From the NCBI GenBank assembly GCA_022925895.1, contig JAKSYS010000695.1, positions 1 to 32,652 on the forward strand: a DNA stretch of 32,652 bases, in the 5' to 3' direction. Made by a program: the position numbers and the translations under genes. This document shows positions 22,074-31,017 of the stretch, in pieces. Position 1 is the stretch's first letter; each line of letters begins with the position of its first letter. Under the pieces are notes generated by a model. That model ran no database searches, was not told where the DNA came from, and worked only from the letters and a program-made list of their open reading frames with translations. The stretch comes from Fragilaria crotonensis (Eukaryota > Bacillariophyta > Fragilariophyceae > Fragilariales > Fragilariaceae).

Positions 22074-22186
22074 ACACTCCTAAGTGCGACACCACCAGTC
22101 AGTACTACCAAACGAGTACTGGCACTTCGACATGTTAGTACAGCATCATCGTGTAACAGTGAACGTTAACCCCGCAACAACACACG

Positions 22187-22684
22187 TCAATGAAGCTTGC
22201 GTTTCTTTGCCAACGGCGTTGGGGCGGTATAAGTACCATGATCAGAAGCATACGACTCGTTAGAGTGAACAAACGGCATGTTTTCCTTCTCGGAATGTAT
22301 GCTGGGCGGGGATACAGACACAGACATGGATTCATTCGATTTTGGTTTGAAAACATTTTGCTTTGATTGAGGTTTGGAACATTTGCTCAATGATAGTTCG
22401 GTTTGCCCAGCATGGAGGTGACATTGGTTGTCTTCTTTGAATGAATTCGATACCGCTTCGTTAACGTATTCGGTATTGTCAGCAAGCGCCTGCAACATCT
22501 GTGATGTAACGACGGGCAGTGGCTGGACAAAGCACCGAAGATCAAAACAGTGAAATTCATCCGGTGAGGGGCATTCTTGACACAAATTTACGGAACCGAC
22601 TGGTGATGAGCAAACAACGGGTGATGAAGTCATTATTGATTGACTTGTGGCGGAATCGCCAGATGCAACGTCTCCACGTTCCAT
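22187..22684 (-). CDS. Unrecognised 165-residue protein
   Basis: This is a single open frame from ATG at 22684 to a stop at 22187 (TGA). I do not recognise it. The product is Ser-rich with scattered Cys (including CQECPSPDEFHCFDLRC near residues 35-50), a hydrophobic QPLPVVTSQMLQAL segment, and a basic C-terminal end KKRKLH that could be a nuclear localisation signal. No signal peptide or membrane segment is visible. It is divergent from the four-exon gene, with 262 bp between the two starts, so a shared promoter is possible. It could be a terminal exon of a longer gene or a chance ORF. The length of the open frame and the distance to the neighbouring gene make a real gene somewhat more likely. 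Confidence 0.45.
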   Translation of the reverse strand: MERGDVASGDSATSQSIMTSSPVVCSSPVGSVNLCQECPSPDEFHCFDLRCFVQPLPVVTSQMLQALADNTEYVNEAVSNSFKEDNQCHLHAGQTELSLSKCSKPQSKQNVFKPKSNESMSVSVSPPSIHSEKENMPFVHSNESYASDHGTYTAPTPLAKKRKLH

Positions 22685-22946
22685 GTGGCTGAGCAGTATA
22701 AATTAAAATTGCTGCCGCCATTTTTTGGTGGCATGAACGGTCACGTCAGACGTGTGTGTTACAGTGCGAACCAAGCAAATTTTAAATAATGTTATATTCG
22801 ATTTCAGACATGTAAAATAACATAACAATTCAAAGCTTGGTACTCGTACATTGGTAACGTAAAGGTTTACATGCCACAACACATTTATACGAAAGGACAC
22901 GCAAGAAGACCTGGTGGCTTTGAACGGATAGACACAAAAATGCACA
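22685..22946. promoter_or_regulatory. Divergent intergenic region between two unrecognised genes
   Basis: This 262-bp AT-rich spacer lies between the start codons of the minus-strand 165-residue ORF and the plus-strand four-exon gene. A TATAAATT string lies at 22697-22704. It is too close to the minus-strand ATG to be its usual TATA box, so it is noted only as a candidate. No other element can be supported. Confidence 0.35.
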
Positions 22947-24402
22947 ATGTCACGCAAAACGCAGAATCGGAAACCAGCTGCAAACAAAGCCTGGACCATG
23001 GAGATTGATCCGACTAATGCTTTGCTTGCCTCGTTAACAAGTGCTCAAGTTCCAGCTGTTGCTGAAAAACAAACGATAAAAGTAGCGTCTAACACAGAGC
23101 AGCATCATCAACGTGGTGCACAACCATCGGCATCAAATGGATGCTTTTCGTCAATTACGGCGGATCTCACCACAAGTCAAGCACGCGTTTCACCATTGCC
23201 AATGTGTGTGCAATTTGAAACAGATGCGGTAGGTGGGCACATGTTACAACCAATGGTAAGCCATGCCCCGTGTGATATGACATTGAGCGTGTCGACAAAA
23301 CAGTTGCAGGTTTTAGTGACAGGCTGCGTGAAGCAGCAATTGTTTCGGAGAGTTAAATTTTTTGACGATGACTTGCATGGGGACTATGATTACAATCCGG
23401 AGTCTGTGTGTGGTATGGTGCGTAATTACTGCAACGTTTCTTCTGTCGAAACAAACTTGCAATGGTGGCACGAAACACGAAAGAAAATTAAACGCACTCT
23501 TGGAAATCATCGCAACAACTGCATTAAAGCAATGCGTTTACGTTTTCGAGGTATGTGCAACAATCCGAATAAACAGGTTTCTTTATTATGATGTGACTAA
23601 CAACTGCCAATTGTACAGATGGCGAAACGGGCAAGATCAATGGTTACCAAAGGATTACCGGTAGTGATGACGACATTGCCTACATGCTACAAATGCGACA
23701 GAATCAGGTCCATTACATTGCATTGATGGATGTCTTTGCCCCTTGTATTGTTTCTAGCAGTGTGTGGAACAACGATGCCCTCATGGCCAAGTATTGTGGA
23801 GACAATCAAGACAATTTTCAGGAATATGTTCTAACCATTAGTAGTGACGAAGCGTTTATGTTGTTGGTGTTGGTAAACTACGCTGCGCGTTGGGCAGCAG
23901 AATTACAAATGGAAAAGAAGATGGTGAGTCATTATTGCGGTTTGCCAACTGTTGCATTCGTCAACCTGCTTACGAACAAACATGCAGGTGATGCCTTTGA
24001 TGCATAACGCAGCAGAAATACAGCTGCCAGTAAGTACGATTTTATTCGTGTGTAAATGTGGACCAATGAACAACCCGCCCGACCCTAACGAATTCATCCC
24101 ACTTTTTGCGACAGCTTCCGAAGTATACGCATTCGCGCGTTAGTCGCCAGCAGCAAGCCAATGGTGGCATTGGATGGTCTGACGATGGCATTGCAAAATA
24201 TAACGAGCTTTACGATCTTGTGGAAGTTGATCGTCAGTTGCGAGGCAACGCCTTCAATCAGGAGTTGTTGAAGGTTCACCAGAAACGGCGTCAGAAGAAT
24301 AAATCATCCCACGCACCCATGGTTAACAATGAACGGGCAAAGAAGCGAAAACCTCGCGACGATCTTCGAAAGAGTCAGGCGTTCGATCGTGAGCCGAAAT
24401 GA
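22947..24402 (+). CDS. Unrecognised four-exon gene, 412 residues, intact
   Basis: The exons are 22947-23550, 23619-23923, 23988-24029 and 24115-24402. The introns are 68, 64 and 85 bp, all GT-AG, and splicing gives one uninterrupted frame of 413 codons including the stop. The start ATG opens MSRKTQNRKPAANK. The N-terminal 100 residues are low-complexity and Gln/Ser-rich. Residues about 110-200 form a folded-looking region (LSVSTKQLQVLVTGCVKQQ... then LQWWHETRKKIKRTLGNHR, basic and Trp-containing). Exon 2 gives DGETGKINGYQRITGSDDD and a hydrophobic FMLLVLVNYAARWAAELQ helix. The tiny 14-codon exon 3 encodes VMPLMHNAAEIQLP. Exon 4 has YTHSRVSRQQQ, a GGIGWSDDGIAKYNELYDLV block and a basic tail. 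It gives the impression of a DNA-binding or chromatin-type nuclear protein, but no named domain is recognised. Intact frame and splice sites contrast with the decayed genes around it. Confidence 0.75.
23551..23618 (+). other. Intron 1 of the four-exon gene
   Basis: This 68-bp phase-1 intron has donor GTATGT and acceptor TTGTACAG. A good branch-point-like GTGACTAAC at 23593-23601 lies about 18 bases before the acceptor. Without splicing, the frame stops at 23591. Confidence 0.8.
23924..23987 (+). other. Intron 2 of the four-exon gene
   Basis: This 64-bp phase-0 intron has donor GTGAGT and acceptor CATGCAG. Its removal joins EKKM to VMPLMHNAAEIQLP. Unspliced reading ends at a stop at 24005. 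Confidence 0.72.
24030..24114 (+). other. Intron 3 of the four-exon gene
   Basis: This 85-bp phase-0 intron has a consensus donor GTAAGT and acceptor TTTTGCGACAG. A CCCTAAC branch-point-like string lies at 24083-24089. Its removal joins QLP to LPKYTHSRVSRQQQ in frame. Confidence 0.75.
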
Positions 24403-24904
24403 CGCCATTGTAACAATGCGTCGTGTTGTGTGGCTTTAGAGAGAACACGGTTTTCTGTGGTTTTAGGAATATGCATTATAATGATTCAGAAAGATGAATA
24501 GCCGTTACTATTAACAACGCATAGTCTTTCAAAGATAGATGATAATAATACGCCATAAAACGCGTCACATAACTTCAGGAACACTTTGTCAACAATTCTA
24601 TCAAACTGAAAAGCATATTGCGTATTACGTAATTATTGAACCAAATGTATATGCAGTAATTTCACAGGACGCGATTTGTAAATTGAAGTAGAAACGTCAT
24701 TGATTTTTTGGTTAAGATGAAAACCGTATTCAGGAATATGAACTGCATCTATCAGCATTACGTTATTGTATACTCAGACGTACGCAAAATTGTGCGTACC
24801 TCAACACGATTTACAACCAAAATGCTAAATATATACCTTAGAAAATACAACTCGTTCTGAAAACGAAGATTTGGGAAATATTTTTATCCTACATATCGGT
24901 GCCC
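24403..24904. other. AT-rich non-coding region
   Basis: This is 502 bp with no supported gene, between the four-exon gene and the truncated end of retrotransposon B2. The only structure found is a perfect inverted repeat, GTACGCA-6 nt-TGCGTAC, at 24780-24799. It is not recognisable as any part of the family A or B elements seen here. Confidence 0.6.
24780..24799. repeat. Inverted repeat GTACGCA / TGCGTAC
   Basis: This is a perfect 7-bp inverted repeat with the 6-base loop AAATTG, about 105 bp from the B2 truncation point and about 380 bp past the four-exon gene. It could be an RNA hairpin or a chance palindrome. Confidence 0.6.
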
Positions 24905-27900
24905 TTAGATGTTATGAAAGACTCGTACATCGGAGGACTTGAGCCGAGGTGATAACAAACGTGTGGCAAGAGCGTCTGACTTCTTTTTGAGGTACTGTAT
25001 ATGGTCCGAGAAGTTACCCAGAGGATTCAGGAACACTCCAAGAATGCGGGAAGACCTGTCCAAAGGAACACGCTGTATGGTTGTAATGTGTCCAGTATCC
25101 GGGGCCGTTAACTCGATGGTGCTGTCGTTGTCGTTAACGTTTCGCAGTCTTGGACGACCAGAGTGCCATTCCCAATACATTGCGTACCAGTTGCATTTTG
25201 AGAGATTAAGCTTTCCGCCAGATAAGTGAAGGAGATGTGACCATGTCTGGGAGACTTCCTGCAAACGGTGTATGAGTTCGTTGAGAGTTTGCTGCCCGTA
25301 ACTGTCGGTAAATCCGAGGTACGTATCGTCGACGAAAGCGTCCACTAAACGAGAGTGAGTGAGTTCAGGTGATTGGAACGTCATTCGTTCAGGCCCAACT
25401 TTATCAAGAGTGTGAAGTAAAAGGACAACCAAAGAAAGCCAGACTGCCGGAGATGCGCCGCTTCCCTGGCCAGTGCCGAATAATGGTTCGAAATTGGTCC
25501 CATGATAATTCTCGTTGGATACCCCATAAAGTGTTTTTACTGTGTATTTCATGAGTTCAAGTGCTGTAGCATGACTGGAGATGGCAGAGTCTGGCATTCC
25601 GCATCGTCTTGCAGCCATCATTCCAAGTGCAACAATAATTCGATCGTAGCATGCCGACGCGTCGTTGTCAAAACGTAGGAGATTGATCTTCATGATTCGA
25701 CACATGTCGGTTGTTAGCTGGGTCATCATAATGGGGTCCATGGTGGTTCTTCGAGGAGTTGATCCGTGTTGTCCCGCATGAAGAAGGTCTAGATCGTCGG
25801 CTCTTTTGACGAGGCGATGTCCCCACATGAGCTTCAAAATGAAATTGAAGTCAGCTTCGAATAGATGAATAATGCGAAGCCTATTTATATGTGGTTTGCC
25901 TGGATCCTTTTCGATCATGACGTTTGTGGCGTTACTCCATCTTGGAAGAGACAAGCCGTGTGCAAGGACAATGGATAAAAACTGCTGTAAACAGCTTAAG
26001 AGATCCGGATCCTGAATGAGTGCCCGATAGTGCCCCAAATGTCGACCAGAGGGCGAAGTGGTTGTTGATTCTTTCCACCTTGAGAAGCCTTTCCAGACGT
26101 CGTTTTCGGTAATATCGATAGAGATGGGGTCTGATGCAAGAACCTCTGGTGGTATAGTGAAAGACAATAGAAATTCCTTCAAAAGTTCATCGTCTCCATA
26201 CCAATGTGGAGGAACGATGCCTACCAACATGTCTTTCGCTTCGATTGAAAGACTCGAGAAAGTTAGAGCGTCATGAATCATTCCTTTCCCGCAGGGTGAA
26301 GAAGCCGCAGCCCGGAATGCGTCTCTGTTAAAGGTTAGAAGGTGTTTTTCGATATCGGTCTTCTCAAGCACTGTGTCCCATATCACTTCCGACGGATCAG
26401 TGTTAGTAAGAAAAGCGTGGACGTGATCTGAAGGTTGGAGAGGCTGACTGTCTGAATTACAAGGTACCAGGATCTTAGATAATTGTGAGAACGGTTCCGC
26501 TTTCAGTTCGGTATTCAAAAGCTTGAAGATAGCACGGCACGATTCCGTCTGGATGGTCCGTCGAACAATAGTTGCCTTTCGTTTCGATTCTTCTTTAGTC
26601 GATGGAGACTCATCTTGTGCATATGTATCGAGAAGATCCTCGTACGATTGCAGACGAAGATCTTGGGAGCGAGCTTGGCAGCGACGGAAGTGCAGTGTCG
26701 CCTGGTTCAAATGCCTGCGAATTTCGTCTGTAGATAGAGTGTGATTTAGGAAAGGTAGAGAGAACGACCGATCATGACGTTGGATACGAGCCTGCCACTT
26801 TGTGAACAGAGCAGTGTAGTCCCTTGACTCTTGAGTTCCTCGGAGACGAAGAATCCAGTACCTTCTGATGACGGCTGCGTTTCGTAGTTGCGGTGACCAA
26901 GCATACTTTTTAGGAGGAATGGTGAGACGTTTTTCCGAATTCTTCATCGCCCGGCCCTGGTCTGCATCCCATTTGATAAGTTGATGAAAAATCTCGCTTT
27001 TGGCCATTGAGGTGTGGTTCTTGTACAACTCGTTTATTCTGTGGATCATATTGTGAGAAGCATAGTATTCTTTCATGTGGCGTATGTAAGTTGATACTAA
27101 TTCTGGATTGTTAGTGTGGAGGGCGCGATGGGAAGGAGGCGACATTTTTTGTGGCCTCATATTCTTGCGGATTTCATCGATGCAGAAGTCAACATAGAGC
27201 CCGCGGTGATCAGATTGGGGTCCTTCTTGGTACGACAAGGATCCAGAACGAACGCATAATTTCTCGAGATCATCGCTGCATAGAATATAGTCGATACGGC
27301 GTGATGCCGAACCAATGTACGTTGACGGAGGTGGATGATGACGATGAAGATCAACGAGTGCGCAAGATGTGGTAAATTCTTCGAACCGCCTTTCGCTTTG
27401 AAGATCTGAGTTTGCATCCATCATCAAAATGATAGAGTGTCCATTTTGTTGTAGCTGGTTAATGAGTATTCCGAGGTGTTGGAAGAAAAGCTTTCTTGGA
27501 TTAGGAGACGCTATTCCTTGATCACGGAAGAACTGGTATTCTCGAGAAAATGAACTTCCCAGTGGGGATGTCCTTATGTTTCCGCCGCACACTCGGTATG
27601 CTGTAATGACGGAGAGCAGAAAATTGTTAGATCCTCGAATAGTAAAACCGCACCAGCGTCCCAGGCCTGTTGTGTCTAAGATGCTGTCTCCAAGAATGCT
27701 GGACGTGATAGCTCCCGTGGAAAGAACCAGACTACCGCCTGAGTGGAATGAAGTGCCCGACGGCGCTTGATCAACTTCTACCGATGGATATCCGAAAGCA
27801 ACTTTGCTTTGAATGCTATGTCGTCGCAGGATTTTTCGGAAGTCTGCCTGTAGATGAGGTTGCTGCCAACTTGTATTAGTCTCGGCGAGACCGGATATAT

Positions 27901-28207
27901 CGGCGTGTATGAACTTAAGAGATTGAATGTAGTAGTTGTAATCCTCCAATCCTGACGAGTAAGTCAGACCGTGAACGTTTTGAAAGAAGAATCGGATCGA
28001 ACCGTTGGTTTTTTGAGTGATGGAGTCGCCGAAAGATACTGTTGGTTGTTTGTCCACTGGAGAATCCCATGCTTTGCGGAGGGGCCTTATTCGTGGAAGA
28101 GATAGTAGACTGGAAGACGGAAGAGAATGAGTAAGATGAATGGAACCTGTCTGATGCCTTGCTTGTGCATCGGCAATCCTTGAGATGGTGTTTGCGTCGT
28201 GATTCAT
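24905..28207 (-). CDS. B2 ORF2: endonuclease and reverse transcriptase, C-terminus lost
   Basis: This frame has 1,100 codons and no internal break. The endonuclease domain is at about residues 70-335: QNVHG (76-80), GLAETN (about 106-111), MMDAN (about 261), STYIGSASRRIDYI and SDHRGLYVD (about 330). The RT follows: TTTTSPSGRHLGHYRA (about 712), RFDNDASACYDRI (about 845), GTGQGSGASPAVW (about 907), AFVDDTYLG (about 955) and LLHLSGGKLNLSKC. These match B1 closely but not identically. The last native residues are about RVFHN; the stop follows within a codon or two, in or next to foreign sequence. Full-length relatives have about 1,940-2,000 residues. All catalytic residues of both domains are visible, but the missing RNase H and 3' UTR make autonomous movement unlikely. 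The start overlaps the ORF1 stop as ATGA. Confidence 0.9.
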   Translation of the reverse strand: MNHDANTISRIADAQARHQTGSIHLTHSLPSSSLLSLPRIRPLRKAWDSPVDKQPTVSFGDSITQKTNGSIRFFFQNVHGLTYSSGLEDYNYYIQSLKFIHADISGLAETNTSWQQPHLQADFRKILRRHSIQSKVAFGYPSVEVDQAPSGTSFHSGGSLVLSTGAITSSILGDSILDTTGLGRWCGFTIRGSNNFLLSVITAYRVCGGNIRTSPLGSSFSREYQFFRDQGIASPNPRKLFFQHLGILINQLQQNGHSIILMMDANSDLQSERRFEEFTTSCALVDLHRHHPPPSTYIGSASRRIDYILCSDDLEKLCVRSGSLSYQEGPQSDHRGLYVDFCIDEIRKNMRPQKMSPPSHRALHTNNPELVSTYIRHMKEYYASHNMIHRINELYKNHTSMAKSEIFHQLIKWDADQGRAMKNSEKRLTIPPKKYAWSPQLRNAAVIRRYWILRLRGTQESRDYTALFTKWQARIQRHDRSFSLPFLNHTLSTDEIRRHLNQATLHFRRCQARSQDLRLQSYEDLLDTYAQDESPSTKEESKRKATIVRRTIQTESCRAIFKLLNTELKAEPFSQLSKILVPCNSDSQPLQPSDHVHAFLTNTDPSEVIWDTVLEKTDIEKHLLTFNRDAFRAAASSPCGKGMIHDALTFSSLSIEAKDMLVGIVPPHWYGDDELLKEFLLSFTIPPEVLASDPISIDITENDVWKGFSRWKESTTTSPSGRHLGHYRALIQDPDLLSCLQQFLSIVLAHGLSLPRWSNATNVMIEKDPGKPHINRLRIIHLFEADFNFILKLMWGHRLVKRADDLDLLHAGQHGSTPRRTTMDPIMMTQLTTDMCRIMKINLLRFDNDASACYDRIIVALGMMAARRCGMPDSAISSHATALELMKYTVKTLYGVSNENYHGTNFEPLFGTGQGSGASPAVWLSLVVLLLHTLDKVGPERMTFQSPELTHSRLVDAFVDDTYLGFTDSYGQQTLNELIHRLQEVSQTWSHLLHLSGGKLNLSKCNWYAMYWEWHSGRPRLRNVNDNDSTIELTAPDTGHITTIQRVPLDRSSRILGVFLNPLGNFSDHIQYLKKKSDALATRLLSPRLKSSDVRVFHNI

Positions 28208-31017
28208 TCAGTATGCCCGCCACCTAGAGCGTTGTAGTTGTATCGGGCTTCTAGGTTGGCAGAAACATCGTTGAGAGACGATTGTGATGACGTAGCTTGG
28301 ATTACAGAGGCATTTGTGAGTGGCTGTGTTGTTGGTTCTTGTTGGTTTGGATTAGGTGTAGGGTGTGCACTGTCGAGTAGTGATTGTTGGGATGGAGGTG
28401 AAGCTCGAACCTTCTTCTTCTCTGGGGATGGAACTGAGCATGTAGTTTGGAAAGATGAAGACTCGTCGGATGATGTGGAAGGGTTGGAGGCCATGTCTGT
28501 GTCCACGATTTCGAGAATGGATGATGGTTGGCAAAATTCATCGAGATGTATCCCTGATTTTTCCTTGTGCGTTTCTTGACTTGTGGTGTCTTCTTTGTGT
28601 TGGGAGTTAATAGCGAGGTTGTTCACAATGGAGATTAAGGAGTTAATTTTGTCTTCAACCGAGAGAATATTTTTTCCCATGTCAACTTGTTGTTCCATAA
28701 ATTGAACGACTTGTGTTTCCAATCCTTGAAGTCTATCGTTGTGCTCGACCTGGGATGCCTTGGATTCCGTGACCGCGTTTTCAATTGTTTCCAGTCGATG
28801 AAACTGGCGTTCCATTTGACTAAGTCTATCGTCTGTGATCTTGCTGAGTTTTTCGTGGTCTTTCCTCTGCCGCTTTATGATGGCGTCGAGTTCGTGAAAT
28901 CGAGCTTGATTTGTAGAGGAAATGGATGTGGCGTTCCAAGAATGAGAAGACGCTCCTGTAGTGGAGGTAAGATCGTCTCGAGGAAGAGTTGACGTGTTTG
29001 TTTGGCTATGTCTGCGTGGAGTATTTATGCTATTTTGTTGTCGGTGAGAATGCAGGTCGATGGATGCAGAGACGGAGCTTGTCGAGGATTTTGACGCACT
29101 CGAGTGACTGCTGCGTTGATCGTGTTGTTGACTCGCATTTCCGGTTAGGTTGGTGTTGTCCGCGGTGGGGCTTGCAGCGACTGACAGTGAATCGAAGATT
29201 GAGAGGTTTGCTCTGATTTTGTTATCTGTAATATGGATGACTTTGGGGGGGCCGATGGAAGCACGAAATTGTTCTTCTCGCTTGCTGAAAGGGAAAACTC
29301 TCTTTTTGTACGCAGCGAATTCGGAAATGACGAAATCGTAGTGGATCTGGGAGATAAGAAGATACGCTTTTTGGTCGAAACCTCCATTGACGACATCGCA
29401 TTTCACTGTGGAAGTATCGCTGTTTGGTAAAGTGAGTGCTGACGCCCATTCTCTTGTACTCCTATCGATTTTTTCGCCCGTTTCGAATTGCTCTGTTCGG
29501 AGAGTGTCAATGTTAGTAATAAAAGGTGCCAATGGGATCATCTTCAGGGACTTGACGTAGGCGTCGTGCTTTTGGAAAAGAGCCGAGATTGCTTCTTGAG
29601 TCATGCTTTCGAAAGCGAACCGAGGTATATAAACTCCAACGTTTCTCCCAGTGAGGTAATTTAGAAGTGCCTGACTAACGCTATGCACGAACCTTTCGCC
29701 GCATTGTATAACCAGATGATCAATACGTTGGTCAAGGGGTGTCTCTCGATGAAGAAGAAGATCGAAGTGGGGAGTTGCCTCTGGGAGCTTGCTTCGAAGG
29801 AATTGATGGTAGCGGACGCGGTGAGTCAGATTTGGAGCCTTTAAAAGAATATACCCGGCTATCACATTTTTGCCACCCGTGCTTTTCGAGTTCGAGATGG
29901 ATACCGTAGCGTTGTGAAGTGCCAAGTTGTTTTTGGTGTTTGTTCTGTTTCGCCAAATAGTGGAGTTTGTATAGTTGAAACCAAACCTGACTGGGATGAT
30001 GATGAGGGCCTGGGTCGGTGACATAGTGATTGACGGGAGATATGCTCTGACTTCGGATGGAGACAACTGAGAGATTACTTTGGGGTTCTCGAGTCCATCG
30101 GAGTGCCAATTGTATAACATGCCGTCATCATCTTGGAAAATCTTGACCAAGAAATCATATATAGACTGGGAAAGTTCTGCTGATTTTTTGTCAAGCTGAC
30201 GAACATCGAGGTCCATCTTTATACGAAAAGTGACCCTGTGTGTGCCGTCATTGAGTGGTATAGATGAGTTAGGTACCAAAGCAGATTGTTTGGCATCAAA
30301 AGAGGATGCGAGGGATTTAGACGAAAACGACGAGGTGTCGGAAGCCTTTGGGTTTTGGATTTCTGATGTGGATTCTTCCAAAACGTCAGGGCGGTCGGAC
30401 TCTTCGAGGATAGTTGACGGCTTCGTTGGAGGCGGAGGTTTGTTGATTGGCTGTGTAGGTTTATTCTCGTTTGGTGGCGAAACGATGGTAGTCTTCTTTC
30501 GTTTGTACGGGTTTGTTGGCTTGTTGTGAGCCCCTATCTTCATCCATGGATTAATCCTCCCGTGGAAAGTTTTCCATGGAGTAGTGATCGTATCTATCTT
30601 GAGTGACTCGGGGTAGTGGACGGCAAGGAAGGGGTTGGAAATTGACATTGCCCAGGACTGGAGAAGTTCTGGAATGTCAATTTGCCTGTCGACATGGTAC
30701 ATGAAATTGAACCAGACCAGGTGGTGGAGCTGAGATGGGTCGGTGGGGAAAGCTTGAAGGATGTCGTCGAACCATGGGCCTTCTACGGTGTGTCTTGCTA
30801 AGACTGCATACTTGTGCCAATGAGTTGTGGACGTTGAGTTCCTGTAGACGGTTTCATCTGCAAGGCGTCTGTATTGTTCTTCGTCAGTTTCAGGGGGTTT
30901 CATTTCAAAGGAGGTTGCGTCGTACCACTCTTTGGTGATAAAACCAAAGAGCGGGTCATCATCAGGAGGTAGAGTGTGCTCTGCGAGCAAAGAGGTAAGG
31001 ACGGAGCCTTCGGTCAT
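28204..31017 (-). CDS. B2 ORF1 protein, 937 residues, intact
   Basis: This is the most complete ORF1 in the window. The chosen start is the ATG at 31017 (MTEGSVLTSLLAEH), because the frame upstream of about 31105 encodes fragments of other elements. Layout: an N-terminal region of unknown fold (about 1-220) with several Trp/His motifs; a Pro/Thr/Ser-rich linker (about 140-260); a central folded region (about 260-620) with FGFNY, LLKAPNLTHRVRYHQFL, YLTGRNVGVYIPRFAF, TREWASALTLP and VKCDVVNGG, part of which is shared with A1; a Ser-rich spacer; a probable coiled coil (about 700-810); a SPEKKKVR basic motif (about 865); and a Pro/Gln-rich end. No reverse transcriptase or zinc-finger motif is present. 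The presumed role is binding element RNA. It is unusually long for a LINE ORF1. Confidence 0.85.
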   Translation of the reverse strand: MTEGSVLTSLLAEHTLPPDDDPLFGFITKEWYDATSFEMKPPETDEEQYRRLADETVYRNSTSTTHWHKYAVLARHTVEGPWFDDILQAFPTDPSQLHHLVWFNFMYHVDRQIDIPELLQSWAMSISNPFLAVHYPESLKIDTITTPWKTFHGRINPWMKIGAHNKPTNPYKRKKTTIVSPPNENKPTQPINKPPPPTKPSTILEESDRPDVLEESTSEIQNPKASDTSSFSSKSLASSFDAKQSALVPNSSIPLNDGTHRVTFRIKMDLDVRQLDKKSAELSQSIYDFLVKIFQDDDGMLYNWHSDGLENPKVISQLSPSEVRAYLPSITMSPTQALIIIPVRFGFNYTNSTIWRNRTNTKNNLALHNATVSISNSKSTGGKNVIAGYILLKAPNLTHRVRYHQFLRSKLPEATPHFDLLLHRETPLDQRIDHLVIQCGERFVHSVSQALLNYLTGRNVGVYIPRFAFESMTQEAISALFQKHDAYVKSLKMIPLAPFITNIDTLRTEQFETGEKIDRSTREWASALTLPNSDTSTVKCDVVNGGFDQKAYLLISQIHYDFVISEFAAYKKRVFPFSKREEQFRASIGPPKVIHITDNKIRANLSIFDSLSVAASPTADNTNLTGNASQQHDQRSSHSSASKSSTSSVSASIDLHSHRQQNSINTPRRHSQTNTSTLPRDDLTSTTGASSHSWNATSISSTNQARFHELDAIIKRQRKDHEKLSKITDDRLSQMERQFHRLETIENAVTESKASQVEHNDRLQGLETQVVQFMEQQVDMGKNILSVEDKINSLISIVNNLAINSQHKEDTTSQETHKEKSGIHLDEFCQPSSILEIVDTDMASNPSTSSDESSSFQTTCSVPSPEKKKVRASPPSQQSLLDSAHPTPNPNQQEPTTQPLTNASVIQATSSQSSLNDVSANLEARYNYNALGGGHTE

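Larger units (their letters stand above)
21054..22186. other. Non-coding region with GTAC-core palindromes
   Basis: There is no convincing gene in this 1.1 kb. It lies upstream of the Ulp1-type pseudogene and downstream of the 165-residue ORF. It contains a perfect palindrome GCTGCATGCAGC (21130-21141), a GTACTGT-gct-ACAGTAC hairpin (21645-21661), GGTAC-t-GTACC (21689-21699 region) and GTACTAC-8 nt-GTAGTAC (22052-22073). Several further isolated GTAC sites lie up to about 22140. These could be promoter or subterminal transposase-binding sites. An A/C-rich stretch lies at about 21790-21830. Confidence 0.5.

Noticed and set aside
30200..31017. A second, independent gene in the N-terminal part of B2 ORF1
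   Set aside because: The frame is continuous with the conserved ORF1 centre and the whole fits one 937-residue protein; there is no internal stop or start signal favouring a split.
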